This document shows positions 7,090-14,383 of a stretch of 31,909 bases of DNA, piece after piece. The stretch spans positions 1 through 31,909 of the forward strand of contig JAEYSR010000297.1 in the NCBI GenBank assembly GCA_023434535.1, written 5' to 3'. The notes beneath the pieces were generated by a model. It worked only from the letters and a program-made list of their open reading frames with translations. It made no database searches and had not been told where the DNA came from. This DNA is from Actinomycetes bacterium (GTDB taxonomy: Bacteria; Actinomycetota; Acidimicrobiia; Acidimicrobiales; Microtrichaceae). Position numbers and translations under genes: made by a program. Every line of letters begins with the position of its first letter. The stretch's first letter is position 1.

Positions 7090-8213
7090 GCCCGTCGCCC
7101 GCGACGATCGTCGAGATCGACGTGCTCCCGCTCCGGCTCCGGCTCCGGGAGCCGTTCGCGGTGGCCTACGCGACGCAGGACCACAGCGACACCGTGCTGG
7201 TGCGGCTGCGCACCTCGGACGGGACCGAGGGCTGGGGAGAGGCGACTCCCGACGAGCACGTGACCGGCGAGACCTACGAGGCGTCGATCGCCTCGCTGCG
7301 CGACCGGCTCGCACCGGCCGCGCTCGGGTCGTCGGTCGACGACCTCGGCGCTCTGGTGGCTCTGGCCGACGACGTGGCGTGGAGCACGCCGGCGGCGAGG
7401 GCGGCCCTCGACATCGCGGCCCACGACGCGGCGGCGCAGCGTGCGGCGATGCCCCTGCACCGCTTCCTGGCCGACGTCTACGACGTGGGCTCCGCGAAGG
7501 ACCACCTGCAGATCTCGCGGGTGGTCAGCATGCTGGCGCCCGAGGAGATGGCCGCCGCCGCGCTGCGACACGTCGCCGCCGGCTTCTCGACCGTCAAGCT
7601 CAAGGTCGGGGAGCCGGAGGACTGGGCTCTGGACGTCGAGCGGGTCGCAGCGGTCCGTGCTGCGGTCGGACCCGGGGTCGGCCTCAAGGTCGACGTCAAC
7701 CAGGGCTGGCGCGTGCCCGACGTGGCGGTGCGAGCGTTGGAGGCGATGGCGCCGAGTCGGCCGCTGTACGTCGAGCAGCCGGTCGACCGGCGCGACATGG
7801 AGGGCCTGGCGGACGTCCGGCGCCGCGTGCCCGGGGTGGCGATCATGGCGGACGAGGCCGTGTGCGCCGAGGCCGACGTCGGACGGCTGGTCGAGCTCGA
7901 GGCCGCCGACCTGGTCAACCTGAAGCTGATGAAGACCGGCGGGCTCCTCCACGCCGTGCGCTCGGACGCGATCGCCGCGGCGGCCGGGGTCAGGACCCAG
8001 ATCGGGACGATGGTGGAGAGCTCGGTCGCCTCGGCGGCGGGTCTGCACCTGGCGATGGCGCTGGCCAACGTCGACACGGTGGAGATGGGCGGCCCGCTGA
8101 TGATCGCGGACGACCCGGGCGACCTGGTGCGCTGCTACGACGGCGAGCGCATCACCCTCACCGATCGCCCCGGACTCGGCATCACCCTCACCGGCCTCTC
8201 CGACCGGAGATAG
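7086..8213 (+). CDS. Enolase-superfamily racemase/epimerase (MLE subgroup, dipeptide-epimerase or NSAR-like)
   Basis: A 375-aa barrel enzyme of the muconate-lactonising-enzyme subgroup. Catalytic lysines are Lys171/Lys173 in TVKLKVG on one face and Lys280 in LVNLKLMKTGG on the other. Metal ligands are Asp203 (KVDVNQGW), Glu230 (YVEQPV) and Asp256 (MADEAV). This two-lysine layout supports 1,1-proton transfer, that is racemisation or epimerisation at an alpha carbon. The KLMKTGG and MVESSVASAAGLH segments resemble dipeptide epimerases, but the C-terminal DxD motif that binds the free amino group of a dipeptide is replaced by EMG (333-335). Together with the GNAT and amidase genes this favours an N-acylated substrate (inference). 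Last gene of a three-gene coupled operon. Confidence 0.85.
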   Translation: MSPSPATIVEIDVLPLRLRLREPFAVAYATQDHSDTVLVRLRTSDGTEGWGEATPDEHVTGETYEASIASLRDRLAPAALGSSVDDLGALVALADDVAWSTPAARAALDIAAHDAAAQRAAMPLHRFLADVYDVGSAKDHLQISRVVSMLAPEEMAAAALRHVAAGFSTVKLKVGEPEDWALDVERVAAVRAAVGPGVGLKVDVNQGWRVPDVAVRALEAMAPSRPLYVEQPVDRRDMEGLADVRRRVPGVAIMADEAVCAEADVGRLVELEAADLVNLKLMKTGGLLHAVRSDAIAAAAGVRTQIGTMVESSVASAAGLHLAMALANVDTVEMGGPLMIADDPGDLVRCYDGERITLTDRPGLGITLTGLSDRR

Positions 8214-8294
8214 GCCCCGGCCGGATATAGGGGTCGCGCCGCACGAGCTTTCGTCGTCTCGACCCGGAGATCGCCCGGGGATCGGGGCGGCAGG

Positions 8295-8879
8295 TCAGGC
8301 GCCGAACGCCGGCGGCGGCAGGCCGACCGCTCGCAGCGCCTCGACGGTGGCCCGGAGCGGGAGGCCGATCACGGTGGTCGGGTCGCCGTCGACCGACTCG
8401 ACGAGCGCGGCTCCCTGGCCCTGCAGCGCGTAGGCGCCCGCCTTGTCCATCGGCTCGCCGCCGGCGACGTAGCCGGCGAGCACCTCGGGGTCGATCGCCC
8501 CGAACGTCACGAGCGCGGAGGCCAGCAGGTCCTGCGCCGTGCCGTCGGGTCCGGTGACCCGAACGGCGCTCAGCACGGAGTGCGTGCGGCCCGACAGGGC
8601 GCGCAGCATCCGCAGCGCGTCCACGGCGTCGGCGGGCTTGCCGAGGACGGCGCCGTCAGCCACCACGCAGGTGTCGGCGGCCACCACCACGAACCCCGGC
8701 TCCCAGACCGCATCCGCCTTGGCGGCGGCGACCCGCTGGGCGTAGTCGGGCGGGACCTCGTCGGCGTGCACCGACTCGTCGACGTCGGCCGCCCTGATCT
8801 CGAACTCGTACCCGACTCGGCTCAGCAGCTCGGCCCGTCGGGGCGAGGCCGACGCGAGCACCAGGGGCGGTGGGCTCAT
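8295..8879 (-). CDS. maf: Maf-family nucleoside triphosphate pyrophosphatase
   Basis: The 194-aa product hydrolyses non-canonical or excess NTPs to monophosphates. It has ASASPRRAELL (9-19) with the phosphate-binding SPRR, AADTCV with the catalytic Asp69, LGKP with Lys81, and KAGAYALQGQGA with Gln153. Lys81 plus Gln153 is the pattern of the YhdE-type dTTP/UTP pyrophosphatases. The ATG overlaps the dusB stop in an ATGA arrangement, so it is probably translated by coupling from dusB. It converges on the racemase gene across 81 bp in which I see no convincing terminator. Confidence 0.92.
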   Translation of the reverse strand: MSPPPLVLASASPRRAELLSRVGYEFEIRAADVDESVHADEVPPDYAQRVAAAKADAVWEPGFVVVAADTCVVADGAVLGKPADAVDALRMLRALSGRTHSVLSAVRVTGPDGTAQDLLASALVTFGAIDPEVLAGYVAGGEPMDKAGAYALQGQGAALVESVDGDPTTVIGLPLRATVEALRAVGLPPPAFGA

Positions 8880-10099
8880 CCGCCGGAGACCAGGGACTCG
8901 GCGGCGCCCGACAGCCGGACGTCCTCGTCGGGGTCGTCGAGCCAGCCCTCGGGCAACGCCACCTTCCGGAGGGCGCTGCGGTGGCTGCGGGCGATCGACG
9001 CCGGGTCGGTGACGGGGAGGGCGTCGGACAGCGGTGCCAGATCCTCCAGCAGCGCGTCGAGGTCCGCGAGCGACCCGACGTGGCCGGCGGTCTCCCGGAT
9101 CCCGGGGCCGACCGGATAGCCCTTGAGGTACCAGTGCAGGTGCTTGCGGAAGGGTGCCAGGCGCACCGTCCCCGCCAGCGGGCCGTCCGTGTGGAGCCCG
9201 TCGCCGGTGAGCTCGGCCCATTCGACGATCAGCTCGACGTGGCGGCGGATGGTCCCGACCACCTCACCGAGCGTCGGCTCGCCCCGTGGCTCACGGCCGG
9301 CCAGGGCGTCGTCGAGCTGACCGAACAGCCACGGCCGACCGAGGCACCCCCGCCCGATGACGACGCCGTCGCAGTCGGTCTCCGCCATCATCCGCAGCGC
9401 GTCGTGAGCGGTGAAGATGTCGCCGTTGCCGAGGACTGGGACCTCCGACACGGTCGACGCCAGCTCGCCGATCGCCTCCCAGCGGGCCGATGGCGCGTAG
9501 TGCTGCAGCGCCGTGCGGGCGTGGAGGGCGACCCACGCCGCGCCCTCGTCGACAGAGATGCGGGCGGTGTCGAGGAACGTGACGTGCTCGTCGTCGATGC
9601 CCATCCTGAACTTCACGGTCACCGGGACGCGGCCGCCCGACTCCGCGTCCGCGGCCCCGACGACGGCGGCGACGACCCGGCGCAGCAGCCGGCGCTTGTA
9701 GGCGAGCGCGGCCCCTCCGCCGTTGCGTGTCACCTTGGCCGCCGGGCAGCCGAAGTTGAGGTCCAGGTGGTCGACGAGGCCCTCGGCGACCAGCTCGCGG
9801 ACCGCCTCCGACAGGTACACGGGGTCGGTGCCGTAGAGCTGCAGCGACCGCACGGACTCCGACGGGTGGAACCGGGTCAGGGCCCAGCTCGTGGGGTGGC
9901 GCTCGACCAGCGCACGGGCCGTGACCATCTGGTTGACGTACAGGCCGCCGCCGAACTCCGCGCAGAGGACCCGGAACGGAGCGTCGGTGACGCCGGCCAT
10001 CGGCGCCAGCACCACCGGCGGGTCCACCCGGTACGGGCCGAGGGGGAGCGGCGCCGCGGCGGGGGCGCTCGTCTCATCGTCTCGGACGGTCTCGGACAC
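8876..10099 (-). CDS. dusB: tRNA-dihydrouridine synthase, DusB family
   Basis: An FMN-dependent enzyme that reduces uridine to dihydrouridine in the tRNA D-loop. Signatures in order: VVLAPMAGVTDAPFR (29-43), NFGCPAAKVTRNGGGA with the catalytic Cys118, VTVKFRMGID, ALHART, VLGNGDI and VVIGRGCLGRPWLF. I choose the GTG at 10099 (407 aa) because a CACACT box lies 7 nt ahead of it. The in-frame ATG at 10120 would overlap the divergent peroxidase start and lie upstream of that box. The C-terminal extension is somewhat long for the family, with a charged tail. The stop overlaps the maf start (ATGA), forming a dusB-maf operon. Confidence 0.92.
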   Translation of the reverse strand: MSETVRDDETSAPAAAPLPLGPYRVDPPVVLAPMAGVTDAPFRVLCAEFGGGLYVNQMVTARALVERHPTSWALTRFHPSESVRSLQLYGTDPVYLSEAVRELVAEGLVDHLDLNFGCPAAKVTRNGGGAALAYKRRLLRRVVAAVVGAADAESGGRVPVTVKFRMGIDDEHVTFLDTARISVDEGAAWVALHARTALQHYAPSARWEAIGELASTVSEVPVLGNGDIFTAHDALRMMAETDCDGVVIGRGCLGRPWLFGQLDDALAGREPRGEPTLGEVVGTIRRHVELIVEWAELTGDGLHTDGPLAGTVRLAPFRKHLHWYLKGYPVGPGIRETAGHVGSLADLDALLEDLAPLSDALPVTDPASIARSHRSALRKVALPEGWLDDPDEDVRLSGAAESLVSGG

Positions 10100-10105
10100 G
10101 GGCCG

Positions 10106-10112
10106 TAGTGTG
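10106..10112. promoter_or_regulatory. Overlapping divergent -10 boxes of dusB and the DyP peroxidase
   Basis: On the plus strand TAGTGT (10106-10111) ends 7 nt before the peroxidase ATG at 10119. On the minus strand the same bases give CACACT (10112-10107), ending 7 nt before the dusB GTG at 10099. No Shine-Dalgarno is seen for either gene. The two start codons are only 19 bp apart, so the two promoters should exclude each other. Confidence 0.5.
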
Positions 10113-10118
10113 CCCCAC

Positions 10119-11075
10119 ATGAGCGGAGAGACGACCATCGCGGACGGCGGAGGGGACGGAGCGGTCACCGCCGCCGGCACCCACGTCCAGGCCGGCATCC
10201 TCGACGAGTCGAGCACCTCGCACTGCGTGCAGCAGTACGAGGTCGTCGGCGGCGTCGACGTGGCGGCCCTGCGCGCCGCGATCGGCGACATCCGCGAGCT
10301 GGCCGGGGCGGAGCGCGGCCCGGACCACGTCGTGATCGCGGTCGGGGCCTCGCTCCTCGGCACGCTCGCGCCGGACGAGATGCCCGCCGGGATGCGACCC
10401 TTCACGCCGATCCACGGGGTCGACGGCCACGTCGTGCCTGCGACGCAGGACGACCTCCTCGTGTGGTTCAGCTCGTCCACGGCGGATCGCTGCCTCTCCG
10501 GGGCCTGGCTGGCCCGCCGTGCGCTCGACGGGTTGGCGGATCTGACCGGGGAGACGCACGGCTTCCAGTACTTCGACCACCAGGACCTCACCGGCTTCGA
10601 GGACGGCACCGAGAACCCGAAGGGGGAGGAGCGCATCGAGGTCGCGGCGATCGCGGACGGTCCCTCGGCGGGTGGCTCCTTCGTGGTCGCGATGCGCTGG
10701 GTGCACGACCTCTCCGCGTTCGAACTCATGGAGGTCGACGAGCAGGAGCTGGTGTTCGGCCGGACCAAGGACGGCTCCGAGGAGCTCGATCCGATGCCCG
10801 AGTGCGCCCACGTCGAGCGGGTCGTCATGGAGGACGCCGACGGGGAGGAGCGCGAGATCTACCGACGGTCGTTCCCGTACGGGTCCACCGACGAGCTCGG
10901 CCTCTTCTTCCTGGCCTTCAACGCCGACATCGACACGTTCCAGGACATGCTCGACCGCATGTACGGGGTGACCGACGGGCTGCGGGATCGCCTCACCGAC
11001 GTGTCGCACCCGGTGACCGCCGCGTACTACGTGGCTCCGACCGTGGAGGTCCTCGACGCCGTCGTGGCGGGGTGA
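10119..11075 (+). CDS. DyP-type haem peroxidase (class P/B, YfeX-like)
   Basis: A 318-aa dye-decolourising peroxidase using H2O2 and a haem. It has the family motif GFEDGTENP with distal Asp162, proximal haem ligand His231 (ECAHVER) and distal Arg250 in YRRSFPYG. FGRTKDGSEELD and LFFLAFNADI are also typical. There is no Tat or Sec signal, so the protein is probably cytoplasmic. Class B members can be encapsulin cargo, but the C-terminus (EVLDAVVAG) has no recognisable loading peptide and no encapsulin gene is nearby. It is divergent from dusB with overlapping promoters and is read through a leaderless-type start. Physiological substrate unknown. Confidence 0.93.
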   Translation: MSGETTIADGGGDGAVTAAGTHVQAGILDESSTSHCVQQYEVVGGVDVAALRAAIGDIRELAGAERGPDHVVIAVGASLLGTLAPDEMPAGMRPFTPIHGVDGHVVPATQDDLLVWFSSSTADRCLSGAWLARRALDGLADLTGETHGFQYFDHQDLTGFEDGTENPKGEERIEVAAIADGPSAGGSFVVAMRWVHDLSAFELMEVDEQELVFGRTKDGSEELDPMPECAHVERVVMEDADGEEREIYRRSFPYGSTDELGLFFLAFNADIDTFQDMLDRMYGVTDGLRDRLTDVSHPVTAAYYVAPTVEVLDAVVAG

Positions 11076-11108
11076 CCGGCCGCGCGCCCGGTCCCTCCGA
11101 CCACTGCG

Positions 11109-11137
11109 TTGCCCGACGAGCCCGTCGGGCGTAGAGT
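11109..11137 (+). promoter_or_regulatory. leuL-leuA promoter (-35 TTGCCC, 17-nt spacer, -10 TAGAGT)
   Basis: TTGCCC (11109-11114) and TAGAGT (11132-11137) are 17 nt apart, and the leader peptide ATG follows 8 nt after the -10. This is the best two-box promoter seen in the window and predicts a leaderless leader mRNA. Most of an 8-bp-arm palindrome fills the spacer. Confidence 0.6.
11111..11130. promoter_or_regulatory. Perfect inverted repeat in the leuL promoter spacer (operator or DyP terminator)
   Basis: GCCCGACG (11111-11118) and CGTCGGGC (11123-11130) are exact reverse complements separated by 4 nt. They lie 36 nt after the peroxidase stop and almost exactly between the -35 and -10 of leuL. 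It can form a terminator-like stem for the peroxidase mRNA (no T-run) or be a repressor operator; the position favours at least an effect on the leu promoter. Confidence 0.55.
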
Positions 11138-11145
11138 GGGCGTCG

Positions 11146-11181
11146 ATGTCCGCCGTCCGCACCCTCCTCCTGCTCATGTAG
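11146..11181 (+). CDS. leuL: Leucine attenuation leader peptide
   Basis: A 12-codon frame (ATG to TAG) encodes MSAVRTLLLLM, with four successive leucine codons (CTC CTC CTG CTC, 11164-11175) in 11 residues. The ATG is 8 nt from a TAGAGT -10 box, so the peptide is probably translated from a leaderless transcript. It is followed by one hairpin and then a strong intrinsic terminator before leuA. The ribosome would stall here when charged leucyl-tRNA is short and alter folding downstream, as in classical leu and ilv attenuation. The Leu run CCTCCTGC (11166-11173) repeats the 5' arm of the terminator. The frame is too short for gene callers. Confidence 0.85.
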   Translation: MSAVRTLLLLM

Positions 11182-11209
11182 GCGAGCCCGCCCCATACAG
11201 CGGCTCGCC
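11181..11209 (+). promoter_or_regulatory. leuA leader hairpin A
   Basis: GGCGAGCC (11181-11188) pairs perfectly with GGCTCGCC (11202-11209) around a 13-nt loop. The 5' arm begins at the last base of the leader stop codon, so a ribosome halted on the Leu codons would cover it. Probably the pause or protector stem of the attenuator. Confidence 0.65.
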
Positions 11210-11210
11210 G

Positions 11211-11245
11211 AACCTCCTGCGCCTTCGCAGGGGGTTTCTTGGTTT
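11211..11245 (+). terminator. leuA attenuator: intrinsic terminator
   Basis: AACCTCCTGCG (11211-11221) pairs with CGCAGGGGGTT (11226-11236): 11 bp with one G-U pair and a 4-nt CCTT loop, followed by a T-rich stretch (TTTCTTGGTTTT, 11235-11246). It lies about 75 nt before the leuA start and would stop transcription when leucine is plentiful. Confidence 0.8.
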
Positions 11246-11320
11246 TCGGGCACGGTTCCGGCAGCCGGCCAGCCAGACATCCAGAACACCAACCCAACCG
11301 TCAGAACAGGACACCCCGCC

Positions 11321-13069
11321 ATGTCAGGTACCTCGCACACGAAGATGCCCTTCGAGAAGTACCGGCCGTTCCTCCCCCTCTCCCCGGAGCAGGGCGGTTC
11401 GGTCAACGGCGGCCTGCTCGCCCGCACCTGGCCGAACAACGTTCTCGACACCGCCCCGATCTGGTGCTCGGTCGACCTGCGCGACGGCAACCAGGCGTTG
11501 ATCGACCCGATGGACCCAGTCCGCAAGATGAAGATGTTCACCACCTTGGTGGACATGGGGTTCAAGGAGATCGAGGTCGGCTTCCCGTCGGCCTCCCAGA
11601 CGGACTTCGACTTCCTGCGCGAGATCATCACCGGCGACCTGATCCCCGACGACGTGACGATCCAGGTGCTGGTCCAGTGCCGGCCCGACCTCATCGAGCG
11701 CACCTACGAGGCGCTGCGCGGCGCCCCGCGTGCCATCGTGCACTTCTACAACTCCACGTCGGTCCTGCAGCGCGAGGTCGTCTTCGGCAAGGACCGCGAC
11801 GGCATCACGCAGATCGCCACCGACGCGGCCCGGCTGGTGCGCAAGTACCAGGACACGCTGCCGGGGACCGACATCCGCTACGAGTACTCGCCGGAGTCGT
11901 TCACGGGGACCGAGCCCGACTACGCGATCGAGATCTCGGCCGCCGTGATGGACGCGCTCGACCTCGGCCCCGAGGAGAAGGTCATCATCAACGTCCCGGC
12001 CACGGTCGAGATGTACATGCCCAACATCTACGCGGACGTCGTCGAGTACGTGCACCGCAACATCCCGAACCGCGACCAGGCCATCCTGTCGCTGCACCCG
12101 CACAACGACCGCGGGACCGCCGTGGCCGCAGCGGAGCTCGGCCTGCTGGCCCGCGCCGACCGTGTCGAGGGCACGCTGTTCGGCAACGGGGAGCGCACCG
12201 GCAACGTCGACCTGGTGACGATCGGGCTGAACCTGTTCACGCAGGGCGTGGACCCGCAGCTGGACTTCTCCGACATCGACGCCCTGCGGCGCACCGCCGA
12301 GTACTGCAACCGGCTGCCGGTCCACGAGCGTCACCCGTACGTGGGGGACCTGGTGTACACGGCGTTCTCGGGCTCCCACCAGGACGCGATCAAGAAGGGC
12401 ACCGAGGCCCTCGGCGTCGGTCCGGCGGGAGGGACGGCCGACTACGAGGCGTGGGAGGTGCCGTACCTGCCGATCGACCCGTCGCACCTGGGCCGCACCT
12501 ACGACGCCGTGATCCGCGTCAACAGCCAGTCGGGCAAGGGCGGCGTCGCCTACGTGATGAAGGCCGAGTACGGCCTGGACCTGCCGCGCCGCCTGCAGAT
12601 CGAGTTCTCCAAGGCGGTGCAGGGCGTCGCCGAGGACACCGGGACCGAGATCTCCCCGTCGCAGATGTGGGGCGCGTTCGACGCTGCCTACCTGCAGCAG
12701 GACGCCGACGACGCCGCAGGCGCGAACCGGATCGTGTTCCGGACGGCGGAGGCGACGACCAACTCCGAGCGGTCCCGTGTGACGGCCCAGCTGGTGGTCG
12801 ACGGCGAGCCGCGCACGGTGGTGGGGGAGGGCGGCGGTCCCATCTCCGCCTTCATGCGGGCGCTGCGCGACGACCTGGGCATCGAGCTCGAGGTCGTCGA
12901 CTACTCCGAGCACGCCGTCTCCGCGGGCTCCGACGCCACGGCCGCGGCCTACGTCGAGGCCCGCGCCGACGACGGCACCGCCCGGTGGGGCGTCGGGCTC
13001 GACGAGTCGATCCTGACGGCATCGCTCAAGGCCGTGGTGTCCGCGGTCAACCGCCACCGAGCCGGCTGA
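11321..13069 (+). CDS. leuA: 2-isopropylmalate synthase (actinobacterial type)
   Basis: Condenses acetyl-CoA with 2-ketoisovalerate, the first committed step of leucine synthesis. The 582-aa product has the DRE-TIM barrel residues Arg54-Asp55 in VDLRDGNQAL, the metal-binding HPHNDRG with His259 and His261, and the GNGERTGN loop at 288-295. A linker domain follows, then a C-terminal LeuA regulatory domain (about 440-575) that binds leucine for feedback inhibition. It matches the long Mycobacterium tuberculosis-like LeuA group, although shorter than that 644-aa protein. The ATG at 11321 follows a weak AGGA 9 nt upstream. Expression is probably set by the leucine leader and attenuator at 11146-11245. 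A GC-rich hairpin follows the stop. No leuB, leuC or leuD is adjacent. Confidence 0.95.
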   Translation: MSGTSHTKMPFEKYRPFLPLSPEQGGSVNGGLLARTWPNNVLDTAPIWCSVDLRDGNQALIDPMDPVRKMKMFTTLVDMGFKEIEVGFPSASQTDFDFLREIITGDLIPDDVTIQVLVQCRPDLIERTYEALRGAPRAIVHFYNSTSVLQREVVFGKDRDGITQIATDAARLVRKYQDTLPGTDIRYEYSPESFTGTEPDYAIEISAAVMDALDLGPEEKVIINVPATVEMYMPNIYADVVEYVHRNIPNRDQAILSLHPHNDRGTAVAAAELGLLARADRVEGTLFGNGERTGNVDLVTIGLNLFTQGVDPQLDFSDIDALRRTAEYCNRLPVHERHPYVGDLVYTAFSGSHQDAIKKGTEALGVGPAGGTADYEAWEVPYLPIDPSHLGRTYDAVIRVNSQSGKGGVAYVMKAEYGLDLPRRLQIEFSKAVQGVAEDTGTEISPSQMWGAFDAAYLQQDADDAAGANRIVFRTAEATTNSERSRVTAQLVVDGEPRTVVGEGGGPISAFMRALRDDLGIELEVVDYSEHAVSAGSDATAAAYVEARADDGTARWGVGLDESILTASLKAVVSAVNRHRAG

Positions 13070-13075
13070 GCCGGT

Positions 13076-13104
13076 CGGGCCCGGCCCCTCGCAGGCCGGG
13101 CCCG
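13076..13104 (+). terminator. GC-rich hairpin after leuA
   Basis: GGGCCCGGCC (13077-13086) and GGCCGGGCCC (13094-13103) are exact reverse complements with a 7-nt loop; one more C-G pair extends it to 11 bp. It begins 7 nt after the leuA stop and has no T-run, which is usual for terminators in GC-rich actinobacteria. Confidence 0.65.
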
Positions 13105-13215
13105 CTCCGGTCCGGTGGCGGCGGGTCCCCCTCGTCCCCCTCGTCCCGCCGTCCCGGTCGGGAGGCGGACGGGTAGCTTCGGTCCCCGAACGACCGATCC
13201 ACCCGGGGGGCACCG

Positions 13216-14322
13216 ATGACGACGTTCGAGGAGATCGACAGCGACGAGGTCGAGGGGTCGATCCACGCGGTCCTGTCGGAGGTGGACACCACCTTCACCT
13301 GGGACTACGAGCGGAGCCGCTCCGGCCTGTCCCGGCTGTACGAGAAGGCCAAGGGGTCCCAGTGGAACGCCTCGACCGACCTCGACTGGTCGATCGACGT
13401 GGATCCCGAGAAGGTGTCGGCCGACCTCGGCGGAGGCTCCGGCTCCGGCCGGTTCGGACACCTCTCCGAGGATCCCGAGTCGCCGGTCCGGCACTTCGGC
13501 GACGCCGAGTGGCTGGAGCTCGGAATCCAGCTGCAGAACTCGGTCCTCAGCCAGTTCATGCACGGGGAGCAGGGAGCGCTGCTGTGCACGGCTCGGATCA
13601 CCGAGACCGTGCCGTGGATCGACGCCAAGTACTACGCGTCCACCCAGGTGATGGACGAGGCCCGCCACGTCGAGGTGTTCGCCCGGTACCTGGAGGAGAA
13701 GCTGGGCAGCCAGTACGCCATCAACGCCAACCTGCGGTCGCTGCTCGACGACATCCTGGCCGACTCCCGCTGGGACGTGACCTACCTGGGGATGCAGATC
13801 ATGGTGGAGGGTCTGGCGCTCGCAGCGTTCGGGTTCATGCGCCAGATGACGACCGAGCCGCTCCTCCAGGAGCTGCTGCGGTACGTGATGAGCGACGAGG
13901 CCCGCCACGTGGCCTTCGGGGTCCTCTCGCTGCAGGAGTACTACCAGGGGCTGTCGGCCGCCGAGCTCCGTGAGCGTCAGGAGTTCGCCTTCGACGCCGC
14001 GGTCCGGCTGCAGAAGCGGTTCCAGCACCTCGAGGTGTGGGAGCGGATGGGAGCCGACCCCCACGCCGTGAGCGCGTTCCTGGAGTCCCGCAACCACGAG
14101 CAGGCGCAGGTCTTCCAGACGATGCTGTTCTCCAAGATCGTCCCGAACTGCAAGAAGCTCGGACTGCTCGACGCGTCGGACGGGTGGCTGCGCGACCGGT
14201 TCACCGACATCGGCGTGATCCAGTTCGAGGACTGGGTCGACACCTCCGTGGAGTACGTGTCGCTCGACCTGTCGGCGGGCGAGGGTTCCGCCGGAGCGGC
14301 GGCAGCGGACCGGGCCGGTTGA
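13216..14322 (+). CDS. Ferritin-like diiron carboxylate protein of unknown substrate
   Basis: A 368-aa all-helical protein with the ligand pattern of a carboxylate-bridged diiron centre: Glu118 (MHGEQGALL), Glu148 and His151 (MDEARHVEVF), Glu198 (MVEGLALAAFG), and Glu228 and His231 (SDEARHVAFG). The two DEARH motifs fit the ferritin/ribonucleotide-reductase R2 superfamily and resemble N-oxygenase or desaturase-like proteins (AurF-like). The partner reductase and substrate are unknown. Residues 72-90 are a Gly/Ser linker and the last 15 residues are an Ala/Gly-rich tail. The ATG has a strong Shine-Dalgarno (GGGGGG, 5 nt away), and a TAGCTT box lies at 13174-13179. It stands alone between two hairpins, so it is probably monocistronic. 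Confidence 0.8.
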   Translation: MTTFEEIDSDEVEGSIHAVLSEVDTTFTWDYERSRSGLSRLYEKAKGSQWNASTDLDWSIDVDPEKVSADLGGGSGSGRFGHLSEDPESPVRHFGDAEWLELGIQLQNSVLSQFMHGEQGALLCTARITETVPWIDAKYYASTQVMDEARHVEVFARYLEEKLGSQYAINANLRSLLDDILADSRWDVTYLGMQIMVEGLALAAFGFMRQMTTEPLLQELLRYVMSDEARHVAFGVLSLQEYYQGLSAAELRERQEFAFDAAVRLQKRFQHLEVWERMGADPHAVSAFLESRNHEQAQVFQTMLFSKIVPNCKKLGLLDASDGWLRDRFTDIGVIQFEDWVDTSVEYVSLDLSAGEGSAGAAAADRAG

Positions 14323-14339
14323 CCGATCCGGGATCACCG

Positions 14340-14374
14340 GCGCGGATCACGACGAGGGATGTCGTGGTGCGCGC
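14340..14374. terminator. Bidirectional hairpin between convergent genes
   Basis: GCGCG (14340-14344) pairs with CGCGC (14370-14374) and, after one mismatch, ATCACGAC (14346-14353) pairs with GTCGTGGT (14361-14368, one G-U) around a 7-nt loop. It lies between the stops at 14322 and 14384 and could end both transcripts. Confidence 0.5.
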
Positions 14375-14383
14375 AGATGCCGG

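Noticed and set aside
8214..8294. Possible terminator between the racemase and maf genes
   Set aside because: Only short, imperfect stems around CCCGG are possible; not enough to call.
10119..11075. DyP peroxidase as encapsulin cargo
   Set aside because: No C-terminal loading peptide and no encapsulin shell gene in the window.
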